Source: a virus. Taken from it: a stretch of DNA of 64,000 nucleotides. The stretch lies in IMG/VR virus record IMGVR_UViG_3300045996_001458, positions 1-64,000 of that record, one strand, 5' to 3'. The position numbers and the translations under genes are program-made. Positions within the stretch are counted from its first letter, which is position 1. The number at the start of each line of letters is the position of its first letter. The notes beneath the pieces are model-generated. The model ran no database searches. It was not told the DNA's origin and worked only from the letters and a program-made list of their open reading frames with translations. Positions 46,938-54,163 of the stretch are shown one piece after another.

Positions 46938-47224
46938 CCGACCAGGGCGCATGTCATCTGGGTTTCGCATCGTCATTGGCCCGGTCGGGAAGTTGGGTGC
47001 CGAAGGCGGTCCCGCCATGGGTTCCGCAAGCACGTTGGCCTTCGGCAAGTTGGGTGCCCGGACGGAAAGACCTTGGGTGTCGGACGGCCTTTGGTCCGGG
47101 CAATCTGAGTGCCAGCGGGGCGCAGGCTGTATGGGCCTCGGCAGGAGCGTGGCCCGGCTGGCGAGTTGGGATGCCAGCCTGACGGGAACCCTTTGGGCTT
47201 TGCGTACATCCTGGTCAGGCTGGC
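46938..47224 (-). ncRNA. Tandem array of five hairpin units upstream of the Tnp_20 gene
   Basis: Units at 46938-46988, 46999-47046, 47056-47101, 47111-47162 and 47173-47224. Stems (8-11 bp) differ in sequence yet remain paired; every loop is exactly 30 nt, of form G-N9-TGGGTTTCG-N9-TG (e.g. TGGGTTTCG, TGGGTTCCG, TGGGTGTCG, TGGGCCTCG, TGGGCTTTG). Spacers resemble AAGTTGGGT. The array fills the whole gap between genes 46027 and 47231 (46921-47230). I infer structured RNA in the gene's 5' leader; a DNA-level role is possible. Confidence 0.8.
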
Positions 47225-47230
47225 AAGTCA

Positions 47231-47725
47231 TCAGTGCTTCAACACCTCTCGACCGACCTCGGGGTCGAGCGATGCGACGGTGTCCACCCCGAACTCCGTC
47301 ACGGCGGTCAGCAGGCGCTCGTAGCGCTCCGCCTCCGCCAGAACCTCGGCGGCCTTGCTCCGCCGCGAAGAGACCAGGTACTCCAGGTCCCGCGCGGAGC
47401 AGTCACCGAGACGCTTCCACGACTCGCCCACGTACACGGAAGCGGAGAGTTCGGCGCTGTACCAGTCGATCAGGGCGGCCGTCGCGGCACTCGCCGTTCG
47501 CTGACCGGACTTCGTCTTGTACGTCGCCGGATCGGCCGCGGGCTGCACGACCGGGCGGGACAGGACGTGGCGGACGTACTCCCGCAACGTCACCGACACC
47601 ACCACGTGCGCCTCGGCGTCCGTCAGGTTGGACAGCAACTTCTCCGTGACCACACCGGGGTCCGGGTCGTGCTTGCCCAACTCGGCGATAGCCGTCCGGA
47701 GATCGCTCGAAGACTCGATGCTCAC
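47231..47725 (-). CDS. Hypothetical protein next to hairpin array (164 aa)
   Basis: MSIESSSDLRTAIAELGKHD... with RDLEYLVSSRRSKAAEVLAE and TVASLDPEVGREVLKH; helical. Its stop codon abuts the array directly. I recall similar proteins beside IS110-type genes in actinophages, suggesting a functional link, but no motif shows function. ATGA coupled to the antirepressor gene. Confidence 0.6.
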   Translation of the reverse strand: MSIESSSDLRTAIAELGKHDPDPGVVTEKLLSNLTDAEAHVVVSVTLREYVRHVLSRPVVQPAADPATYKTKSGQRTASAATAALIDWYSAELSASVYVGESWKRLGDCSARDLEYLVSSRRSKAAEVLAEAERYERLLTAVTEFGVDTVASLDPEVGREVLKH

Positions 47726-48552
47726 GCCACACCGTCCTCATCCAGGACGAGCGGAGCGGTCCCACCCATCCGCTTGTGCAGATAGGACAGACCAGCCACC
47801 GTCACCCGCACCTGCGGCTTCGCCGGCACCTCCTCCTTGGTGTAGGAGTCGACCCGCGTACGGGGCCGCAGGGTGACGTGTGCCGAGTGGTTCGAGTACG
47901 GCTTGTCACCGGGGCCGATCAGCCGCCAGGACCGCAGCAGCTCGAACAGCCGGCGCTGGCCGGTGGAGATCGACGGATCCCGGTTGAGGATGTAGGCGGC
48001 CTCCCGCACCGAGTAGTCCGCGCCGGTGTCCGCGAGGACGTCCCACGACACGGCGCGGGGACGCAGCTCGATGACCTCGGCCTCGGCGGTGTCGGCACGC
48101 AGCGCTTCACGATCCGCGCGGTCCGCCTCGGCGATGACCATCTCCGCCAGCTCGCGGCGACCGATGGCAGTGACGTCCACGCGGGGTGCGGTCTCCGCCT
48201 CGCGGGTCTTCACAGCGAAGTAGACACGCGCCTCGGCGACGGCCTTCTTCGTGTCGTCACCGGCCATCGCGGTCAGGTACGCCGCGAAGCGGGTGAGCCG
48301 GTAGTCGTCCAAGCGCTGGTTGCCCCACCGCCCGCCATCACTTCCCGCGGCCAGGAAGTGATGGTCTGCCGAATCGGCACCTTCGACCAGCGACAGGGAG
48401 TACCTGGCCTTGGAGATGACGGCCGCGAAGTTCTCCCACTTCAGGTAGTCCATCACCGGGGCGAGGTCGCGCCCGGTCCAGAACTCGCCGGCCTCGTCGG
48501 TGCGACGGATGGCATCGAACTGGGACGAGCCGAAAAGGGTGAGGTCGGTCAT
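47722..48552 (-). CDS. Phage antirepressor (Bro-N/DinD-type N-terminus, KilAC-type C-terminus; 276 aa)
   Basis: FDAIRRTDEAGEFWTGRDLA and MDYLKWENFAAVISKARYS match the Bro-N/DinD fold; residues about 175-270 (VREAAYILNRDPSI...LRSWRLIGPGDKPYS) match the KilA-C/ANT domain. Antirepressors inactivate the phage repressor; it may be expressed from the promoter near the excisionase gene. MTDLTLFGSSQF start. Confidence 0.8.
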   Translation of the reverse strand: MTDLTLFGSSQFDAIRRTDEAGEFWTGRDLAPVMDYLKWENFAAVISKARYSLSLVEGADSADHHFLAAGSDGGRWGNQRLDDYRLTRFAAYLTAMAGDDTKKAVAEARVYFAVKTREAETAPRVDVTAIGRRELAEMVIAEADRADREALRADTAEAEVIELRPRAVSWDVLADTGADYSVREAAYILNRDPSISTGQRRLFELLRSWRLIGPGDKPYSNHSAHVTLRPRTRVDSYTKEEVPAKPQVRVTVAGLSYLHKRMGGTAPLVLDEDGVA

Positions 48553-48562
48553 GTCGTCCGCC

Positions 48563-48790
48563 TCACGCCGCGTCGGCGATGAGGGCGTCGATGAGGCCGA
48601 GGGCTTCCTCGCCGAACAGCCGGCTGACCTCGGTGACGGGGATGTAGAGGCGGTTGCCGAGGCGGGTGACCGCGATCTCGCCGTTTTGGATGGCGACCCT
48701 GACGGCCTTGACCTTCATGCCGGTGATCTGGGCGAACTCGGCGGGAGTGAGGGACACCCGCTTCGGCCGGGGGCTGTTCTGGGGGGTCAT
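48563..48790 (-). CDS. Excisionase/MerR-like DNA-binding protein (75 aa)
   Basis: Short protein with LTPAEFAQITGMKVKAVRVAI, a helix-turn-helix like those of excisionases, then wing region GEIAVTRLGNRLYIPV. Size, position beside repressor and antirepressor, and presence of repeated CGGTAA motifs at attP suggest the recombination directionality factor; inferred. Starts ATG 48790. Confidence 0.65.
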   Translation of the reverse strand: MTPQNSPRPKRVSLTPAEFAQITGMKVKAVRVAIQNGEIAVTRLGNRLYIPVTEVSRLFGEEALGLIDALIADAA

Positions 48791-48799
48791 ACCGGAAAC

Positions 48800-48960
48800 C
48801 CTAGGTGGAGTTACCGGTAACTACAAGAACTTGGACCTCCGACTTCCGGTAATTTCGGGTAGCCGGTTGACCACTTGCCGTCAACATCCACTACCTGTAA
48901 CCAGTTGTTTACCCGGCTAGCTCCAGTTGGATGTAGATGGACCTAGTTGGATCGGGCATG
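48800..48960. promoter_or_regulatory. Divergent immunity promoter region with palindrome GTTACCGGTAAC
   Basis: A perfect 12-bp palindrome GTTACCGGTAAC at 48810-48821 lies near the excisionase start, with a related TTCCGGTAAT at 48845. AGTTGGAT repeats at 48925 and 48945 before the repressor gene. Probably contains divergent promoters with repressor sites, but core elements were not assigned with confidence. Confidence 0.6.
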
Positions 48961-48968
48961 ATGACCCT

Positions 48969-49364
48969 ATGACGACAGACGCGGGACGTGTATGGCTCGG
49001 CGAGAAGGTGCAGGAGCACCGCAAGCGACTGCGCCTCAGTAAGGAAGAGGCGGCCCGACGGGCCGGTGTCAACGTCAAGACCTGGACGCAGGTCGAGCGG
49101 GGCGAGGTGGTTCGCGACACCACCTACGTCGGAGTCGAGGAGGCGCTGGAGTGGCAGAGCGGTAGCGCAGAGGCCGTACTGGACGGCAACGATCCAGTCG
49201 TGGTCGAGCGCGCCCAGGAAGAGCCACCCGACGAGGTCGCCGAGCTCGCCCGGCTCTTGGAGGTGGTACGGGACAAGTTCGGGGACTCCGTGTACACCGA
49301 GGCGATCCGTGTCGTCGAACGCACACGTACCGACACGAAGCGTGACCGTCACAACCTTGCGTAG
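48969..49364 (+). CDS. XRE-family repressor candidate (131 aa)
   Basis: Starts MTTDAGRVWLGEKVQEHRKR; RLSKEEAARRAGVNVKTWTQVERGEVV is a clear lambda-type HTH (helix 2, turn, recognition helix). The acidic C-terminus (ELARLLEVVRDKFGD) may dimerise. Located with integrase and opposite the excisionase; the likely immunity repressor. Confidence 0.75.
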   Translation: MTTDAGRVWLGEKVQEHRKRLRLSKEEAARRAGVNVKTWTQVERGEVVRDTTYVGVEEALEWQSGSAEAVLDGNDPVVVERAQEEPPDEVAELARLLEVVRDKFGDSVYTEAIRVVERTRTDTKRDRHNLA

Positions 49365-49493
49365 CTCGATCGGTCCAGTTCGCTACTCCATACGAGGTCG
49401 AACACCCACCGAACAGCGCAGCCGAACGGCGTAACAATCCGCATCTCTGCGGCGTTAATCCCTAGGTCAGGTGAAGTTGTCGGGGAGGCCGCC

Positions 49494-49835
49494 TTGTACC
49501 GAGTCGTGCTGATCACGCTCGCCGTGTCCGTTGTCGCAACCGCTGCCACCACCGCCATCAATCTTCTCGTCGACACCAATGTCGGCCCGGCCCGCTTCGG
49601 CGCCGACCTCATCTGGTCCGCCACCATCGCCTCATGGCTCGTCGTCGCCATGACGTGGTGCACCGAACGTGTCGTCACCAGCAACCGCAACGGCTGGAAG
49701 AAGGTCAGCGCGAAAGTCGACAAGGTCGAGACCCGCCTGGGCGAGGTAGAGGACGCGATGTCCGACATCGACAAGGAGCGTGTCCAGGCCAACGCCGTGG
49801 TGGTGCAACTGTTCAGGAACCGGCAGGCGAAGTAG
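49494..49835 (+). CDS. Membrane-anchored coiled-coil protein (113 aa)
   Basis: TTG start preceded by GGGGAGG. Two hydrophobic segments (LITLAVSVVATAATTAINLL and WSATIASWLVVAMTW) then a coiled coil (DKVETRLGEVEDAMSDIDKE). Expressed with the lysogeny genes, so it may be a superinfection-exclusion protein; inferred. The 129 nt upstream contain no gene. Confidence 0.65.
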   Translation: MYRVVLITLAVSVVATAATTAINLLVDTNVGPARFGADLIWSATIASWLVVAMTWCTERVVTSNRNGWKKVSAKVDKVETRLGEVEDAMSDIDKERVQANAVVVQLFRNRQAK

Positions 49836-49847
49836 AAGGGACCAGCC

Positions 49848-51044
49848 ATGGGCAGGCCGCCGCTTGAACCTGGCACCGCAGGCAGCATCACCGTCACAGC
49901 CCTACCGGAGGGCGGCCATGTCGCCCGATGCCGGTTCGGCGACTACGACGGCGTCACCCGCCCGGTCGAGCGTCGCGGAAAGAACCAGCAGGCCGCGCGT
50001 GCGAACCTCCAGAAGGCGCTGAAGGATCGCAAGCGACTGGGTGGCGACGGTGAGATCGGCCCGGAGACCTTCGTGAAGGAGCTCGCCGAGCTGTGGTTCA
50101 CCAAGATCGAGGAGCGGGTGGCCGCCGGCAAACGGTCGCCGGGAACCGCGCGGACCTACCGCATCTACATGGACTCGCTCGTGATCCCGCTCATGGGCAA
50201 ACTCCGCCTCCGGCAGGTAACCGTGGGACGAGTCGACGCGCTCATCGCCGCGGCAGTGAAGGAGAAAGGGCCGGGTGCGGCGAAGACCACGCGGGCGGTG
50301 ATCTCGGGCATCCTCGGCATCGCCGTCAGGCACGACGTACTCGACGCGAACCCGACCCGCGAGGCCGAGGTGATCGAGTCCCCCGACAAGAAGCCGGCCA
50401 GGGCGCTGACGCTGGACGAGGTGGCGCTCATACGTGGGAAGGTCCGCAGCGACAAGCGGTCCGCGGCGCGGGACCTCCCCGACTTGGTGGACATGCTGCT
50501 TGCCACGGGACTACGCATCGGTGAGGTCTGCGCGATCACCTGGGACTCGCTGAATCTCGACGCGCGGACTGTCGAGGTTCGGGGGGTGGTGATCAGAGTC
50601 AAAGGCCAGGGCCTCACCATCAAGACGTATCCGGGGTCCAAGACGAAACACCGGACGCTGCTTCTTCCTCGATGGGCCGTCGCGATGCTGCTCGATCGGC
50701 AGGTGAGGCAGATACCGAACGAGTGGAACGTGGTGTTCACGTCCCCAAGGGGATTCCTGCGCGACCCCAGTAATACAAACGCGGATCTGCGGGACGTTCT
50801 CGACAAGGCCGCCGTCGATGATCAGGGCATGGAGGTGTTCCCTGCGATGGAGTGGGTGACGAGCCATGTCCTCGGCCGCAAGACGGTGCTCACGCTGATG
50901 AACCTCGCCGGGCTTCCGGCCAGCGCGGCGGCGGACCAGGCGGGACACTCGAAGGTGTCGATGACGCAGGACCACTACTTCGGCAGGAAGACCACCGACA
51001 CGGGGGCCGCAGACCTGCTGGACGACCTGTTCGAGTCCAAGTAG
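49848..51044 (+). CDS. int: Tyrosine integrase (398 aa)
   Basis: SAM-like arm and core-binding N-terminus (residues 1-170, TFVKELAELWFTKIEERV) and C-terminal catalytic domain. Active-site R223 (GLRIGEV), K265 (SKTKHR), H340, R344, H367 (GHSKVSM) and Y377 (DHYFGR) are visible. Box II reads H340-V-L-G-R344, one residue more than the canonical H-x-x-R, see findings. It integrates at tRNA-Asn, judging by the adjacent attP. Plus strand, ending 19 nt before the first arm repeat. Confidence 0.9.
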   Translation: MGRPPLEPGTAGSITVTALPEGGHVARCRFGDYDGVTRPVERRGKNQQAARANLQKALKDRKRLGGDGEIGPETFVKELAELWFTKIEERVAAGKRSPGTARTYRIYMDSLVIPLMGKLRLRQVTVGRVDALIAAAVKEKGPGAAKTTRAVISGILGIAVRHDVLDANPTREAEVIESPDKKPARALTLDEVALIRGKVRSDKRSAARDLPDLVDMLLATGLRIGEVCAITWDSLNLDARTVEVRGVVIRVKGQGLTIKTYPGSKTKHRTLLLPRWAVAMLLDRQVRQIPNEWNVVFTSPRGFLRDPSNTNADLRDVLDKAAVDDQGMEVFPAMEWVTSHVLGRKTVLTLMNLAGLPASAAADQAGHSKVSMTQDHYFGRKTTDTGAADLLDDLFESK

Positions 51045-51062
51045 ATCCGGACAAGTCCTTCT

Positions 51063-51086
51063 GTTTCCGTGGGGTAAGCGTGGGGT
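51063..51086 (+). repeat. attP arm repeat 1
   Basis: GTTTCCGTGGGGTAAGCGTG plus GGGT; 22 of 24 bases are identical to the repeat at 51284. Directly repeated on either side of the tRNA core, typical arm-type integrase sites. Confidence 0.75.
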
Positions 51087-51113
51087 ACACCTGGTCATGA
51101 CCCCTACAAGACG

Positions 51114-51142
51114 ATCGCCCCAGGCCTGTGACCTGGGGCGAT
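51114..51142. terminator. Hairpin after integrase
   Basis: ATCGCCCCAGG and CCTGGGGCGAT form an 11-bp stem with a 7-nt loop between the integrase and the attP core. May terminate integrase transcription, lacking a T-run. Confidence 0.55.
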
Positions 51143-51189
51143 GGCTCCCCCTACTGGATTCGAACCAGTAACCCTTCGATTAACAGTCG
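51142..51189 (-). other. attP core: 3'-terminal fragment of tRNA-Asn (GTT)
   Basis: On the minus strand CGACTGTTAATCG reads the tRNA-Asn anticodon loop (GTT), then T-arm ACTGG-TTCGAAT-CCAGT and acceptor strand AGGGGGA with GCCA. The D-arm and 5' acceptor strand are absent or not paired, so this is only the 3' half, as expected of an attP core rather than a complete tRNA gene. The target is presumably the host tRNA-Asn gene. Confidence 0.85.
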
Positions 51190-51247
51190 CCGCTTGGCTG
51201 ACCAGGGAACTTTCGGTAACAAGACAGCTTGATAGCGGTTCGGACAT

Positions 51248-51267
51248 CCCGGTAACTCCCGGTAAGT
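51248..51267. repeat. Tandem CCCGGTAA motifs in attP P' arm
   Basis: CCCGGTAACT and CCCGGTAAGT are adjacent 10-bp direct repeats (51248-51267), with another CGGTAAC at 51214. The same CCGGTAA core occurs in the immunity region (48815, 48847). A helically phased tandem suggests excisionase binding; inferred. Confidence 0.65.
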
Positions 51268-51283
51268 CAGTCAAGGTTCTCGG

Positions 51284-51307
51284 GTTTCCGTGGGGTAAAC
51301 GTCGGGT
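51284..51307 (+). repeat. attP arm repeat 2
   Basis: GTTTCCGTGGGGTAAACGTC plus GGGT, near-identical direct repeat of 51063. Its presence on the other side of the core shows both P and P' arms are intact. Confidence 0.75.
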
Positions 51308-51374
51308 TTGATCACGACCGGGGCATGGGACGGCCCCCGTCTCCAGGGAGTACGGGGGCCGCCATCCCACCGGG

Positions 51375-51575
51375 TCAGAAGCCCAGGCGGTCGCACCTGG
51401 CCGCAGCGAGGAACGCCCCCGCTGAGGCTGCGGTGAACACCAGGACACTCGACGTGTTCTTCGAGTCGCGCACGCCGATCACCGTCGTTGTGATCGCCAG
51501 TTCCACACAGTTGCCGCCTTCGCCGCCGCTTCGAGCGCTCTTGCGCCATGCGACATCGGACAGGTCTGGATTCAT
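51375..51575 (-). CDS. DUF397 protein (66 aa)
   Basis: MNPDLSDVAWRKSARSGGEGGNCVEL is the DUF397 hallmark (W-R-K-S-x-x-S...CVE), a family in actinomycetes almost always beside DUF5753 XRE regulators, as here. Strong AAGGAGG before ATG 51575. May antagonise the regulator. Confidence 0.85.
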   Translation of the reverse strand: MNPDLSDVAWRKSARSGGEGGNCVELAITTTVIGVRDSKNTSSVLVFTAASAGAFLAAARCDRLGF

Positions 51576-51594
51576 CCCGACCTCCTTTGTGCTC

Positions 51595-52449
51595 TCACAG
51601 GTTCGAGGCAACTGTAGTCAGGCAGGTCACGCTGTCGTTCGGCGTCATGGCCATCCCGGAGAGCTGGGAGAACATCGCCTCGTAACGATTCAGATCCGCA
51701 GCCTTCTCCAGGTACAGCGACCCGCGGCCGTTCTCCAGGTAGACGGTGTTCATGCGCGGCTCGTCGTCGAACCCGAGCAGAAGGAACGGCGCCGTCATCG
51801 CCGGGTGTGCGCCCGCCTCGAACGGGAGCACCTGGATCGTGACGTGCGGAAGGTCGGCCAACTCGGCGAGGTGCCGCAGTTGCTCCGCCATGACCTCCCC
51901 GCCGCCGACCTTGCGTAGGAGCACGGCCTCGTTCAGGACGGCGTGCAACGTGGGCGGTTCGTCGTCCGTCAGCCGCTGCTGTCGGGCGCGGCGCAGTTCC
52001 ACCTGCCTGTCCAGTTCCGGCGGCGTGGACTCGGGCCGGTTCGCCAAGGCGACGGCGCGAGCGTACCCCGGCGTCTGGAGCAGGCCCGGGATCAGTTCCG
52101 ACTCGTAGGCGCGCAGCGTCGAGGCGTCGTGCTCATAGCCGAGGAAGAGCCGGAACCAGTCCGGCACGAGCTTGGAGTACGTCACCCAGTAGCCAGGCTG
52201 GTTGGCCTCTTCGGCGAGTTCGAGCAGGCGGGCACGGTCGGCGTCGGCCATCCCGTACTTGGGCGCGAGCAACTTGATGTACATCGGTTTGATCAGTTGC
52301 TTGCCGCCCTCGATCTTCGACAGCGTCCCCGGCGTCACCTCGATCTCCGCGGCGGCTTCCTTCGGGGTCACGTCCGCGATGGTGCGGAAGCGGCGGAGCT
52401 CGTCGCCGAGCTGCCACCGACGGATCGTGGGACGTGACTTGCTGGGCAT
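51595..52449 (-). CDS. XRE regulator with DUF5753 domain (284 aa)
   Basis: N-terminal HTH (DVTPKEAAAEIEVTPGTLSKIE) followed by the C-terminal ligand domain typical of DUF5753 regulators (YEHDASTLRAYESELIPGLL, LPFEAGAHPAMTAPFLLL). Pairs with DUF397 downstream. Common in actinomycete chromosomes; here carried as an accessory gene next to attP. Confidence 0.9.
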   Translation of the reverse strand: MPSKSRPTIRRWQLGDELRRFRTIADVTPKEAAAEIEVTPGTLSKIEGGKQLIKPMYIKLLAPKYGMADADRARLLELAEEANQPGYWVTYSKLVPDWFRLFLGYEHDASTLRAYESELIPGLLQTPGYARAVALANRPESTPPELDRQVELRRARQQRLTDDEPPTLHAVLNEAVLLRKVGGGEVMAEQLRHLAELADLPHVTIQVLPFEAGAHPAMTAPFLLLGFDDEPRMNTVYLENGRGSLYLEKAADLNRYEAMFSQLSGMAMTPNDSVTCLTTVASNL

Positions 52450-52752
52450 GTTCTCCTCCGGTGTCTGGGTGTGCGGCTACATCCTGCACCGCATCGACGC
52501 CCAGTTTCCTAGCACTTTCACCCGTCCGGCTAGTGCGTGCAGGAAATTCCTGAGCTACATTTCCTCTGCGCCCACTGCCGGTCGGTGGGAGGCAGCCCGG
52601 TCCCGCAGGCTCTCACAGGTTCGCGGGGCCGGGCCAAGGTCCCCGCCGGATCCTTCACCTGACTCGGCGGGTCGCCCGGTCCCTATGGCCGGGCAGGTGT
52701 CGGGGCATCGTCGCCGGTGTCCCGGCACCCCGGGCTCATGGACGGAGGAGCG
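52450..52752. promoter_or_regulatory. 303-bp divergent regulatory interval
   Basis: Between the DUF5753 gene (minus) and the tiny-gene operon (plus). Holds the palindrome AGGAA-A-TTCCT (52541-52551) and a matching inverted TTTCCT/AGGAAA pair around it. No gene seen. Probably operators of the XRE protein and divergent promoters; not assigned further. Confidence 0.45.
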
Positions 52753-53016
52753 ATGAGCACCCTGCTGGCTGTCGCGTTACTGGTCGGAGCCCTCCGCGCC
52801 CTGCTCTACGTGATCTGGCTTCTCGCCCGCCCCCACAGGGCGATGTACGAGGAGATCGCCGCGCGGTGCGCAGCCCTCAACACCTCCGTCCCCGACCCCT
52901 CGGTGGACGGAACGGCCACGGCCGGGGCGGGAACCCCCGACTCTGCTCCGGTCGTGGCCCGTCGTCGTGTCGGCTGGTGGAGCGGAAGCGCCCCGGCCCA
53001 CAGGCGGGTGGCGTGA
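52753..53016 (+). CDS. Membrane protein (87 aa)
   Basis: MSTLLAVALLVGALRALLYV forms one transmembrane helix, followed by a charged loop (RPHRAMYEEIAARCAAL) and Pro/Ala-rich tail. GGAGGAG before ATG 52753. It uses a rare TTA codon. First gene of the plus-strand operon. Confidence 0.65.
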   Translation: MSTLLAVALLVGALRALLYVIWLLARPHRAMYEEIAARCAALNTSVPDPSVDGTATAGAGTPDSAPVVARRRVGWWSGSAPAHRRVA

Positions 53017-53228
53017 TGGACGTCGTCCTCGGTGTGTGCGTGGCCCTCGTCCTCGCCGGCCCGTACGCGGTCGGCCTGATGCTGGACCCCACTGTCGTCC
53101 CCCGTGGGTATCGCTGGATCTCCGTGCCGGGCCGTGTCAGTGGGTCCGGGTCGGCACGGGAGGAGGTGGGCACGTCCGACGCTCCCCTGACGGACGTGCC
53201 CACCTCGCGCCGCGGGGAGGGGCCGTGA
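53016..53228 (+). CDS. Small membrane protein (70 aa)
   Basis: MDVVLGVCVALVLAGPYAVG is an N-terminal transmembrane helix; its ATG overlaps the upstream TGA (TGATG). The rest is hydrophilic. Function unknown. Confidence 0.6.
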   Translation: MDVVLGVCVALVLAGPYAVGLMLDPTVVPRGYRWISVPGRVSGSGSAREEVGTSDAPLTDVPTSRRGEGP

Positions 53229-53305
53229 CCGGGCCGGGGATCGAGACGTACCGGCCGCCCGCCGGCGGGCCGGCGAACGACAGCGCTGATGGGAGCGTGT
53301 CATGA
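53225..53305 (+). CDS. Microprotein (26 aa)
   Basis: GTG start (VTGPGIETYRPPAGGPAND) in a GTGA overlap, ending SADGSVS before the next ATGA. Coupling on both sides is the main support. Confidence 0.4.
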   Translation: MTGPGIETYRPPAGGPANDSADGSVS

Positions 53306-53673
53306 CAAGGGCCTCCGCCGAGGTGGTCAAACGGGCGCTTCTCGCCTACCCCAACCTGCGGATGCTGCTGCGGTTGGACGGGACAGGCTGGGTGTGGCTG
53401 CCGCCGCCGACGGACGAGCAGGGTGAGGTGCGGGAGATCCACGGCGTGCGTTTCTGGCTCGACACCGGCCGGGACCAGGTCGACGCGCTGCGGGTCCGGT
53501 CGGAGCTCGACGCCGCCGCCGTACGGACCGACAGCGAGGGCGGGATCCTCTGGAAACGCGATGGGGGGCTGGTCGACGTGGTTGAAGCGCTGATCGGGTT
53601 GCCGCCGCCCGACTCGCCGCACGCGCCGCGCCTGGTGATCGGCCACGCACCTCGGGACCAGTGGTGGTCGTGA
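53302..53673 (+). CDS. Hypothetical protein (123 aa)
   Basis: MTRASAEVVKRALLAYPNLR with a strand region (RMLLRLDGTGWVWLPPP) and acidic helix. ATG overlaps upstream stop. Function unknown. Confidence 0.65.
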   Translation: MTRASAEVVKRALLAYPNLRMLLRLDGTGWVWLPPPTDEQGEVREIHGVRFWLDTGRDQVDALRVRSELDAAAVRTDSEGGILWKRDGGLVDVVEALIGLPPPDSPHAPRLVIGHAPRDQWWS

Positions 53674-53804
53674 GCGACACCGAACTCCAACCGAAGCCGG
53701 ACCCGTCGGTGTGCATCTGCCGGTGGAAACGATCGCCCTACGCCGGTATGTCCGACGTGCGTGTACCGAACCCGGCGTGCCCCTTCCCCGGGCACGCCGG
53801 CTAG
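53670..53804 (+). CDS. Cys-containing microprotein (44 aa)
   Basis: GTG start (VSDTELQPKPDPSVCICR) in a GTGA overlap; CIC plus a later C and H suggest metal binding. Followed by two hairpins. Confidence 0.55.
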   Translation: MSDTELQPKPDPSVCICRWKRSPYAGMSDVRVPNPACPFPGHAG

Positions 53805-53810
53805 TAGCCA

Positions 53811-53882
53811 CCACTCCCGGTTCCGCACCCCTCCGGGAGTGGACATGACGCCCCCTTGCGCACCCCCACGTGAGGGGGCGTC
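53811..53882. terminator. Two hairpins with GACGCCCC-type stems
   Basis: CCACTCCCGG/CCGGGAGTGG (53811-53842) and GACGCCCCCT/AGGGGGCGTC (53847-53882), both 10-bp perfect stems. The second stem resembles that at 54101-54131. Likely intercistronic terminators or stabilisers. Confidence 0.55.
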
Positions 53883-53917
53883 ACCCCACCCGCCGCCACA
53901 GAGAGGCAGTCACCGAC

Positions 53918-54079
53918 ATGGGCTGGAAGATGTCCCGCGAGGAGTTCGAAGCCCGCGCCCTGCACACGCTGGAGGAGTCGTACACCGTGCGCCCCACGCC
54001 GCGGAACGCGGAGGCGACCGACGCCGAGGCCGCCGAGACGCCCTCGGCGCCCTCGGGACCCGCAGCGACCGCGGACTGA
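53918..54079 (+). CDS. Small protein (53 aa)
   Basis: MGWKMSREEFEARALHTLEE has a charged helix, then a Pro/Ala/Glu-rich tail. Function unknown. Confidence 0.5.
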   Translation: MGWKMSREEFEARALHTLEESYTVRPTPRNAEATDAEAAETPSAPSGPAATAD

Positions 54080-54100
54080 TGCCGAGGCTCACGCCGACCC

Positions 54101-54131
54101 GACGCCCCTCGGCTTCGACCCGGGGGGCGTC
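54101..54131. terminator. GACGCCCC/GGGGCGTC hairpin
   Basis: Eight paired bases with a 15-nt loop, sequence-related to the hairpin at 53847. Repeated stem sequence suggests a processed or regulated intercistronic element. Confidence 0.5.
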
Positions 54132-54163
54132 ACCCTGCCCGCACGAAGACTGAGGAGAGAGTC

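Noticed and set aside
46938-47224. CRISPR array
   Set aside because: Units share only a short core and spacers; there are no identical repeats, the variable parts form stems, and no cas genes occur nearby.
46935-47231. 98-aa minus-strand protein in the array region
   Set aside because: Pro/Arg-rich translation without ribosome site; the conserved hairpins explain the sequence better.
51142-51230. Complete tRNA-Asn gene
   Set aside because: The D-arm is absent and the 5' acceptor strand and anticodon stem do not pair; only the 3' half is real.
52450-52752. Gene in the interval before the plus-strand operon
   Set aside because: No frame with ribosome site or protein-like composition; read as regulatory.
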